A DNA stretch of 7,731 nt, taken from positions 1 to 7,731 of the forward strand of contig JAGMDP010000031.1 of the NCBI GenBank assembly GCA_023128635.1. Direction: 5' to 3'. The first letter of the stretch is position 1; the number at the start of each line of letters is the position of its first letter. Shown piece by piece: positions 1 to 5,481 of the stretch. The translations under genes and the position numbers were made by a program. Origin of the DNA: Candidatus Heimdallarchaeota archaeon. GTDB lineage: Archaea > Asgardarchaeota > Heimdallarchaeia > JABLTI01. The notes below the pieces were generated by a model, which worked only from the letters and a program-made list of their open reading frames with translations, was not told the origin of the DNA and searched no databases.

Positions 1-21
1 GTCAAATACACTCTACTTATA

Positions 22-36
22 AAATTAAAAAGAGAA
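22..36 (-). terminator. Possible T-rich terminator after the beta-grasp gene
   Basis: About 35 nt past the beta-grasp stop codon, the minus strand reads TCTCTTTTTAATTTT, the kind of T-rich stretch at which archaeal polymerase stops. No stem precedes it apart from the short palindrome GAATGCATTC (38-47). The nearby TTATAA could equally be the TATA box of a gene off the left edge, so this is tentative. Confidence 0.25.
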
Positions 37-70
37 TGAATGCATTCCCACGAAAGTGCAGATAAAATTA

Positions 71-274
71 CTATCCGCCTTTGAGAATCGGCAGTACAAT
101 GATTTCATCATTTTTCTCAACTAGTTGATCTAATTCTGCTCGAGCACCATTGACCAGGATAGTATGTCTATCAAGATTTTTAATCCCTACTTTCAAAAGA
201 AATTCCTTTAATTCCATTCTCTCCTCTGGGATAAATTTCAATATACTGCTTTTTCCAGATTCAGAACCGCTCAA
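71..274 (-). CDS. ThiS/MoaD/Urm1-like beta-grasp protein with C-terminal Gly-Gly
   Basis: This 67-residue protein has the ending typical of sulfur-carrier and ubiquitin-like proteins: a strand TILVNGARAE (38-47), the turn LVEKNDEIIVLP (51-62) and the terminal LKGG. The C-terminal glycine would be adenylated by an E1-like enzyme and used either as a thiocarboxylate sulfur carrier (thiamine, molybdopterin, tRNA thiolation) or for protein conjugation (SAMP/Urm1). Which of these applies cannot be read from sequence, and no E1 or JAMM protease gene is in the window. The start is TTG at 274: an in-frame TAA precedes it directly, and AAGGTGA lies 5 nt upstream. The next ATG (residue 20) would leave only 48 residues. 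The first ten residues are Gly/Ser-rich, and the usual first beta strand of the fold looks short or missing. A TATA-like box lies about 30 nt upstream of the start, so it is probably transcribed apart from the GTPase gene. Confidence 0.82.
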   Translation of the reverse strand: MSGSESGKSSILKFIPEERMELKEFLLKVGIKNLDRHTILVNGARAELDQLVEKNDEIIVLPILKGG

Positions 275-279
275 TTATT

Positions 280-286
280 TCACCTT
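280..286 (-). promoter_or_regulatory. Ribosome binding site that sets the TTG start of the beta-grasp gene
   Basis: AAGGTGA lies 5 nt before the TTG and pairs with the archaeal 16S 3' end (UCACCU). An in-frame TAA between it and the TTG excludes any start further upstream, so this site supports TTG as the true initiation codon. Confidence 0.65.
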
Positions 287-302
287 AGGGAATGGATAGT
301 AT

Positions 303-310
303 ATTTATAA
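303..310 (-). promoter_or_regulatory. TATA-like box of the beta-grasp gene
   Basis: The minus strand reads TTATAAAT, 29-36 nt before the TTG start. The expected transcription start is within about 10 nt of the start codon, at or near the ribosome binding site. The whole 179-base gap is AT-rich, so a chance match is possible; a second TATA-like stretch (TTATTTATC) lies near 319-327. Confidence 0.4.
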
Positions 311-453
311 GATTCTACGATAAATAATAATCTTTCCTATATTTATTTCAGTTCTTTTAGAATATGAATCTTATTATTTTAATGTAAAATTAAATTTGTT
401 CAAAGGATTTCTTAAGCTACTTAGAAAATTTTGCATATGAGAATTTAATCCTA

Positions 454-1053
454 CTAAACAGGCTTGGGAAAGACCATTTGTGGGATGTTTTTTGATACTC
501 GACGTTTCTTTGTTTCAATTACTTGATCATGAATCCACTGAAAAGCCTCGTATATCCCTAACCCAGTTATAGAGCTTGCTTTTTGTACATGAATAGTTCG
601 ATCGAACAATGCTGTAAGTTGAAAAAGGTGTATAATGTAAGCAAGCGAACAAATATTAGGTAAATCTTGTTTTGTAGCGAGAACAAGAATTGGAATATCA
701 GGATTACAATAATTATTGATTGCTTTATGGAAGATATCTTTAGCTAATGATAATCGAGTAATATCACTTGAATCAACGACGAAAATTAAAATATCTGCTC
801 TTTCAATGTACGCTGGCCAAAAGTGACGAAATACTTCTTGCCCTCCAAGGTCCATTACGGACATAGATAATTTACCAAGTTTGAAATTCTCATGATTTAC
901 ACCCATAGTAGCTATGGTTTCTCGAAACTCACCTTTCTTTAGAAAGCTAAGGATTGAAGTTTTGCCAGCATTATCTAAACCACACATTGCAATATTGACT
1001 TTACGATCAACTTTTCCAAAGAGTTTTGCCAAGAATCCCAAATTTTTTTCCAT
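454..1053 (-). CDS. Arf/Sar-family small GTPase
   Basis: This 199-residue GTPase has every G box of the Arf family: G1 GLDNAGKTS (25-33), G2 Thr49 in TIATMGVN, G3 DLGGQEVFRHFWPAYI (68-83) with the catalytic Gln72, G4 TKQD (127-130, where Arf usually has NKQD) and G5 ASS (159-161). WDxGGQ-style Arf/Sar features (GGQ, FVVDSSD, YEAFQWI) distinguish it from Ras/Rab. The first 15 residues (MEKNLGFLAKLFGKV) can form the amphipathic helix that Arf proteins insert into membranes, but Gly2, needed for myristoylation, is absent. A basic tail (TKKRRVSK) extends it about 18 residues past human Arf length. The role is inferred: a nucleotide-dependent membrane switch, partner unknown. The ATG at 1053 fits the family start. 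AAAGG abuts it directly, which is too close to act as a normal ribosome site. A TATA-like box lies 47 nt upstream, suggesting its own transcript. Two tandem TAG stops end the gene. Such GTPases are eukaryotic-signature proteins typical of Asgard archaea. Confidence 0.93.
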   Translation of the reverse strand: MEKNLGFLAKLFGKVDRKVNIAMCGLDNAGKTSILSFLKKGEFRETIATMGVNHENFKLGKLSMSVMDLGGQEVFRHFWPAYIERADILIFVVDSSDITRLSLAKDIFHKAINNYCNPDIPILVLATKQDLPNICSLAYIIHLFQLTALFDRTIHVQKASSITGLGIYEAFQWIHDQVIETKKRRVSKNIPQMVFPKPV

Positions 1054-1100
1054 CCTTTATTACAATTTATTGAAGAGCAATTAGAGGTATCAAAAAAAGC

Positions 1101-1107
1101 ATATAAA
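1101..1107 (-). promoter_or_regulatory. TATA-like box of the Arf-family GTPase gene
   Basis: The minus strand reads TTTATAT, preceded by purine-rich AAGCGGAG that could serve as a BRE. It lies 48-54 nt before the GTPase ATG, so the expected leader is about 20-25 nt. With the hairpin after the ATPase gene, it suggests that the GTPase is transcribed independently of the transporter. Confidence 0.4.
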
Positions 1108-1164
1108 CTCCGCTTTCAATTGCAAATTCATCCAGAAGAGGGAAATGCTAAAACATAAATCAAC

Positions 1165-1214
1165 ATTAAAAAAGTGCGGTAAATTGGTAGTCTTAAAAAC
1201 TTAAGACCAACCAA
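1165..1214 (-). terminator. Hairpin with downstream T run after the ABC ATPase gene
   Basis: Directly after the ATPase stop codon, an inverted repeat spans 1184-1214. A 7-bp stem (1190-1196 with 1201-1207, sequence GTCTTAA/TTAAGAC) closes a 4-nt loop. A small internal loop follows, then a second 5-bp stem TTGGT/ACCAA (1184-1188 with 1210-1214). About 10 nt after the hairpin the transcript enters a run of six T. It probably ends the ABC transcript before the GTPase gene. The spacer between stem and T run makes it a weaker candidate than the one after DUF35, and it could instead be a 3'-end stabilising structure. Confidence 0.5.
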
Positions 1215-2084
1215 TTATTCCTCGCCATTATCTTTAGGAACAAAGATTTTGAAAATTTCTTCGCTTTCACGACTTAATAAAAGATCTTCTCGAGATTTAA
1301 AGAGCTCACGCAAATTTGTGGGAATTTGTAATGCACCAAATGCATCACTGAAAACTGGAATATTGTCCTCATCAGCAAATCCATATCTTACACTTGTTAT
1401 ACGACCATCTACTAAGAGCATAGTTCGATATCCTCGCGCGATTAGTCTTCTATCATGAGTCGCGAGAATCATTGTTACTCCAAAATCGACATTTATTTTT
1501 TCAAAAAAGCTAATAATTTTTTCTGAAGTTTGTGAATCAAGTTCTCCAGTAGGTTCATCTAGAACAACAAGTTCAGGTTTGTTGGCTAATGCTACTGCTA
1601 ATGAAATTCTCTGAATTTCTCCACCAGAAAGTTGAGTGGGTTTGTGATGCGCACGATCCAGTAATTCAACTTCCTCAAGTAATTCTTTAGTTCTTGCCAT
1701 CCTTTCCTCTCGAGGAATTCCAAGAATTCGCATAGGAACTTGAATATTTTGAGACGCAGATAATTCCCAAACAAGATTCATTTGCGGAAGTTGCCAAACA
1801 ACACCTACTCTCTTTCTTCTGTAATCAACCATTTCTGCTCGAGTAAACTTGGCAATATCAGTATTTCCAACCATCACGACCCCTGCTGAAGGTTTTAAAT
1901 TACCAGCTAAAATGTTTAGCAAAGTTGATTTGCCAGAACCACTTGGACCTACGCAAAGGGTGATTTCCCCTTTCCTAACTTTCATTTCTAAACCACGAAG
2001 AGCAGGAACTCGAACTCTATTTTTCTCATCTGCATAGATTTTTATCAAGTCCGTACATTCAACAAATATTTCATTATTTTTCAA
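1215..2084 (-). CDS. LolD/MacB-type ABC transporter ATPase with AbrB-like C-terminal extension
   Basis: This 289-residue cytoplasmic ATPase should power the permease encoded directly upstream, probably as a homodimer. It shows Walker A GPSGSGKST (46-54), Q-loop Gln98 in VVWQLPQMNL, signature LSGGEIQRIS (152-161), Walker B LVVLDEP (172-178) followed by the D-loop TGELD, and H-loop His210 in ATHD. All catalytic residues are present. The nucleotide-binding domain ends near residue 232, the usual length for LolD. About 55 further residues follow; within them SDAFGALQIPTNLRELF (246-262) and a short beta-rich end resemble the Gly-x-x-x-Ile-Pro-x-x-Leu-Arg core of AbrB swapped-hairpin domains. The start is a TTG inside the TTGA overlap with the permease stop. 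No clear ribosome binding site precedes it, so translation is probably coupled. No in-frame ATG offers a family-like N-terminus. The gene is followed directly by a hairpin with a T run. Confidence 0.94.
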   Translation of the reverse strand: MKNNEIFVECTDLIKIYADEKNRVRVPALRGLEMKVRKGEITLCVGPSGSGKSTLLNILAGNLKPSAGVVMVGNTDIAKFTRAEMVDYRRKRVGVVWQLPQMNLVWELSASQNIQVPMRILGIPREERMARTKELLEEVELLDRAHHKPTQLSGGEIQRISLAVALANKPELVVLDEPTGELDSQTSEKIISFFEKINVDFGVTMILATHDRRLIARGYRTMLLVDGRITSVRYGFADEDNIPVFSDAFGALQIPTNLRELFKSREDLLLSRESEEIFKIFVPKDNGEE

Positions 2085-4933
2085 ATTGATTTCAACGCCC
2101 CGCTAATCTTTTTACGAGTGTTAATAATAATTGGAATAATCGTACTAAGTAAACTTACACCAAACACTACAAGCGTAGTCCAAACAACTTTCATAACTGG
2201 GAAAACCATTTCATGTTTAGGTATTTCTGAACCTATTCTTAAGACTTGCATCAATAAAACGGATATCCCGACGCCTAATCCTACACCAACAATCATGGTG
2301 AAAATCAAAACAATGATAGCTTCTGATATGAAGAAGTTGAATAATTGTCTTGGTCTTATACCAAATGATTTCATAACAGCAATTTCTTTTTCACGTTCAA
2401 TTCCTTGAACAATCATCATAGTAATCAAAGTTGCAGAAGATATCAACAAGGAAACAATGAAACTAGAATTTAAAGCTCCAAAAAGTACCGTGGCTTTTAA
2501 TGTCCCTTCAGAGATAAGTGCCATATCTTCAATATTATCAGTGTCATGTTGGGTAGTAATCTCAATGAGACCGGCAATCTCACTAATACTGTACCCCTCC
2601 ATCACTTTGACATACAATTTACCTTGAACATCATAATCGTTTCTAGCAATTGAAAATGGCAGGGAAAGATTACCAATCAAACCAACATTGATTTCTTTCG
2701 CTGTCGTTCGAGGAATGGTATTGTAAAGTGTTGGCCAGTATTCATAATAATCAACGACTTGAATAGGATAGAATCTTTCTACAACATCAGACCCTTCTAA
2801 AACCCAATTACTAATAATGAAAGTGCCATTTTCATTTAACGAGAGTAAATCTATTTCATTTTGTTGCCCTATGACATCAGTATCATTTTGGATTGAATCT
2901 ATTAAATCATCAATTCCTCTACCATTCGTATATTCACTTTCCTGAAATGCCGCTTTACTATAATTATCCAATTCTATACCCATTATTTTGATTTGATATA
3001 GAAGATCACTTTCAGTATTAGATAATTCCAAAACACCAACATAGGTTGCAGCTTCAATCCCTTCCATAGCTTCAATGGTTTCCTTATATGTTGGATTTAA
3101 TACATCCACACCATTAACTACAATATCTGCTCCTAGGTCGTAGTAATTATCTTCAACATCAAATGCTCTATATGAATCTGGAACAATCATAGTTGCAACT
3201 GTTAATGTGAAGGTTATTGTCATCAAAATTATGGTTCTACTGGTAGAACCTTTTCTCCTAACAGCATTCCTTGCAGAGACTGCAGAGATTTCCAGTCTAG
3301 GAATTTTGAAGATCATATTTGACAAGAACTTTACAATTATAGGATAAATTCTTGTAATAATCATAATTGCTCCAATAATAATCAGTATAGGAGCGGGAGC
3401 TGCAAAAAAGATTGCAAACTCTATGGCCGTATCAGATGTTCCTTGTATCTGCGAGAAGGAAATAAGCCACATCAATAATCCAAGGAATAGGATGAAGAAA
3501 TCCACATAGAAGCGTTCCCAGAAGGAAGGTTTTTCAACTCGCTCTTGCATTGCTTCCTCTATTGATGTTTTGGTTTTTCTCCAAAGAGAGAATATATTGG
3601 ATAGGAAAGCAATCCCAAACCCAATAGCTAAGCAAATTCCAATTGTTTTCAAGTTTAAAGCAAACTCACCTACATTTCCTCCAAAACTAAAGAACTCATC
3701 ACTTTTCAATGCAACATAGGTATAAGGCCAACCAATTAACAATCCAATTAAAACAGCTATTAATGAGAAAACAACCAGCTCAAAAACCATAAATCCAAAG
3801 AGCATCTGCCTAGACGATCCTCTTTGATGGAAATTATGCACTTGTAAATCTCTTTGTTTTTTAACCTGATTACTAGCAAAAGCCGTAAGAGCTAACGCCA
3901 TGCCTAAAGTTGGTAACATAAAGACTAGCAGAAATATCTGAAAAATTCGAAACTCTCGTCTAAAGTTAGATAATAATGGTAAAACTTTGGTGTTAAGGCT
4001 TAATTCATGATTGGTCGAATACACATCTACAAGACTTATAAGAGACTCTTGAATACGATTAATGAAAACTTGCAAATTTCCTAAATGTTCATCTAATTGA
4101 AATACACTGAATCTTTGTATGTCAAAAACCATTCTCCCTAATACAGAAAACTCCCAATTGGAAAGATAAATTGATTGCACTAAATTTTGGACATTTTCAA
4201 AATCTGTAATAATTATTTCTTGACCTAAGCTTAAAACCATAGTTATTAGAGTCATTAACTCCGGAGGAACATATTGTGGGTTGTAGATTATATCATCAAT
4301 ATTTATTATTCCACTAAAACCAATAACTTGACCAGCTTGTCCTAATCCTGCTTGATAAGAATCCCAAGGATTTCCTCGATCATTAATCTTAATATAAGCA
4401 CTATATGTGTCAGTGATGTTCAAGTTGGTTTCTTCTAAAGTTTTGGTATTAGTAATAATGGCGTATTCTCCGGGACCAGGAGCCGTTCCTTCAGATATCA
4501 AGCCATCTAGTGCTCCTAAATTCAAATACTGTCGATCTATACCTATAACAAAAGTATCGTGAAATTCATTTTGTTGTAATAACTCATTATAAAGTAATAA
4601 ATAGAAGAATCTGAATGATATCCATTCTTGGAATGCCAGATCCTCCTCTACAAAACCAGCTTCTTCAAGTTCATTTATAATTGATGCTTCTAAAATCGGT
4701 TGAAGCTGAATCCCCGGGTATCTCACATTATCAATCTGCGCTTCCACATACGTATCAGTTGTATTAGCAGCAAACTCACTGAAAGCATTGTGCCGAAAAC
4801 TGTCTAAGAAAAAGATATTCTGAGTTATCATTGCAATACTAATGCTTAACCCTACAACTGTAATGATAGCTAATCGTCTACTGATTCCAATGAATTTTAA
4901 GTTTAATTTAAAGAGTTCATTGATTTTTCCCAT
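2081..4933 (-). CDS. FtsX/LolC/MacB-type ABC transporter permease, tandem-module, 950 residues
   Basis: This is an integral membrane subunit of a type VII (LolCDE/MacB/FtsX) ABC system. Ten membrane helices can be read at about 20-42, 329-353, 379-402, 428-450, 477-496, 505-529, 566-585, 817-843, 868-898 and 913-938. Two large hydrophilic domains, 43-328 and 586-816, should lie outside the cell. The layout is two FtsX modules (helix, external domain, three helices) joined by a helix pair, like LolC and LolE fused in one chain. The cytoplasmic coupling motif is well kept in the second module (REKEIAVMKSFGIRPRQL, about 847-864) and degenerate in the first (RDLQVHNFHQRGSSRQML, about 361-378). 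No signal peptide is separate from helix 1. The ATG at 4933 follows only a weak GAGCTGA, and a TATA-like box about 28 nt upstream suggests a leaderless or very short-leader mRNA. The last four bases overlap the ATPase gene. Substrate is unknown: lipid, lipoprotein or peptide export, or mechanical signalling to an external enzyme, are all possible. Confidence 0.9.
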   Translation of the reverse strand: MGKINELFKLNLKFIGISRRLAIITVVGLSISIAMITQNIFFLDSFRHNAFSEFAANTTDTYVEAQIDNVRYPGIQLQPILEASIINELEEAGFVEEDLAFQEWISFRFFYLLLYNELLQQNEFHDTFVIGIDRQYLNLGALDGLISEGTAPGPGEYAIITNTKTLEETNLNITDTYSAYIKINDRGNPWDSYQAGLGQAGQVIGFSGIINIDDIIYNPQYVPPELMTLITMVLSLGQEIIITDFENVQNLVQSIYLSNWEFSVLGRMVFDIQRFSVFQLDEHLGNLQVFINRIQESLISLVDVYSTNHELSLNTKVLPLLSNFRREFRIFQIFLLVFMLPTLGMALALTAFASNQVKKQRDLQVHNFHQRGSSRQMLFGFMVFELVVFSLIAVLIGLLIGWPYTYVALKSDEFFSFGGNVGEFALNLKTIGICLAIGFGIAFLSNIFSLWRKTKTSIEEAMQERVEKPSFWERFYVDFFILFLGLLMWLISFSQIQGTSDTAIEFAIFFAAPAPILIIIGAIMIITRIYPIIVKFLSNMIFKIPRLEISAVSARNAVRRKGSTSRTIILMTITFTLTVATMIVPDSYRAFDVEDNYYDLGADIVVNGVDVLNPTYKETIEAMEGIEAATYVGVLELSNTESDLLYQIKIMGIELDNYSKAAFQESEYTNGRGIDDLIDSIQNDTDVIGQQNEIDLLSLNENGTFIISNWVLEGSDVVERFYPIQVVDYYEYWPTLYNTIPRTTAKEINVGLIGNLSLPFSIARNDYDVQGKLYVKVMEGYSISEIAGLIEITTQHDTDNIEDMALISEGTLKATVLFGALNSSFIVSLLISSATLITMMIVQGIEREKEIAVMKSFGIRPRQLFNFFISEAIIVLIFTMIVGVGLGVGISVLLMQVLRIGSEIPKHEMVFPVMKVVWTTLVVFGVSLLSTIIPIIINTRKKISGALKSI

Positions 4934-4957
4934 GTAGGTCAGCTCAAATACTTACAA

Positions 4958-4965
4958 TAGATAAA
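4958..4965 (-). promoter_or_regulatory. TATA-like box of the ABC transporter operon
   Basis: The minus strand reads TTTATCTA, centred about 28 nt before the permease ATG. Archaeal transcription starts roughly 25 nt after the TATA centre, so the mRNA would begin within a few bases of the ATG, giving a leaderless or nearly leaderless transcript. This agrees with the lack of a good ribosome binding site there. Confidence 0.45.
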
Positions 4966-5020
4966 CTCACAGTAAACTTAGAAAAAGTGAATTAAAGTAT
5001 TGCTAAAGTACTTGAAAATA

Positions 5021-5057
5021 AGAAAAGAAAAAAATTTGAAGGTTAAAAATCCTTCAA
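5021..5057 (-). terminator. Hairpin plus T-tract terminator after the mevalonate operon
   Basis: On the minus strand, TTGAAGG and CCTTCAA form a perfect 7-bp stem (5051-5057 with 5036-5042) around an 8-nt loop. The T-rich run ATTTTTTTCTTTTCT (5035-5021) follows immediately. It starts three bases after the DUF35 stop codon, exactly where the operon should end. The T tract alone would suffice for archaeal termination; the hairpin makes it look like a bacterial intrinsic terminator. Confidence 0.75.
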
Positions 5058-5060
5058 TTT

Positions 5061-5480
5061 CTAATGTTTTTTCTTCTTGTGGTTTGGATAACCTTTTGGT
5101 CGGAATTTGAAGCCGTAAGTAATGACTCCTTCTTCTCCTTCTGCAGAAATTTTTCTAAACGCAAATTCCACAGGCATATCAATTGAAACTTCCTCCTGAT
5201 TCACAGCAACCACTTGTGTAGTTAATCGAGGTCCTTCATCTAACTCGATTATCGCTAAACAATATGGAATACCACTTTTGAATCCCTTAGGAGGAGTGTA
5301 AACCCAAGAGTAACTAACAATTTTTCCATACCCAGAGTAAAAGAATGGTTGGAGATCATTTGAATTACATTTTATGCAACGATTACGTTCTGGGAAATAC
5401 AATGACTCACACTTTGTGCATTTAGTACCTTCAAGCCTGTATAATGAATGAATTCTTCGCCAAAATCTCGGAACTGACAC
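5061..5480 (-). CDS. DUF35 zinc-ribbon/OB-fold protein, scaffold of the thiolase-HMG-CoA synthase complex
   Basis: This 139-residue protein opens with a helix (SVPRFWRRIHSLYRLEG). A rubredoxin-like zinc ribbon follows with Cys21, Cys24, Cys35 and Cys38 (CTKC...CIKC), then an OB-fold of about residues 48-125 with the typical GKIVSYSWVYTPP entry and PYCLAIIELDEGPRL strands. It ends in a Lys-rich tail (NHKKKKH). In the archaeal complex characterised in Methanothermococcus, the DUF35 protein bridges thiolase and HMG-CoA synthase and contributes to the shared CoA site, so the same role is inferred from sequence and from its place as third operon gene. The start is the GTG at 5480: GAGGTGAT lies 4 nt upstream, and the family begins with SVPRFWR. 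The frame extends upstream to an ATG at 5534, but those 18 residues lie inside the thiolase gene and do not resemble the family. An out-of-frame ATG overlaps the thiolase stop and is a decoy. Confidence 0.93.
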   Translation of the reverse strand: MSVPRFWRRIHSLYRLEGTKCTKCESLYFPERNRCIKCNSNDLQPFFYSGYGKIVSYSWVYTPPKGFKSGIPYCLAIIELDEGPRLTTQVVAVNQEEVSIDMPVEFAFRKISAEGEEGVITYGFKFRPKGYPNHKKKKH

Positions 5481-5481
5481 A

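Noticed and set aside
38..47. Palindrome GAATGCATTC near the left edge
   Set aside because: A single 10-base palindrome with no second copy seen in the window and no clear promoter context cannot be called an operator.
376..390. Perfect inverted repeat ATTTTA-ATG-TAAAAT in the gap before the beta-grasp gene
   Set aside because: It is a 6-bp stem of only A-T pairs with a 3-nt loop, easily expected by chance in this AT-rich gap, with no clear T run placing it as a terminator.
374..436. A 20-codon minus-strand frame between the GTPase and beta-grasp genes
   Set aside because: No ribosome binding site precedes its ATG and the composition is that of random AT-rich DNA.
1145..1204. A 19-codon plus-strand frame with a purine-rich GAGGGAA just before its ATG, in the gap between ATPase and GTPase genes
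   Set aside because: It is too short, overlaps the inverted repeat after the ATPase gene, has no recognisable product, and the GAGGGAA match is likely chance in purine-rich sequence.
1249..2408. Plus-strand open frames of 62-96 codons opposite the ATPase and permease genes
   Set aside because: They are antisense shadows of well-supported genes, with no ribosome sites or recognisable protein features.
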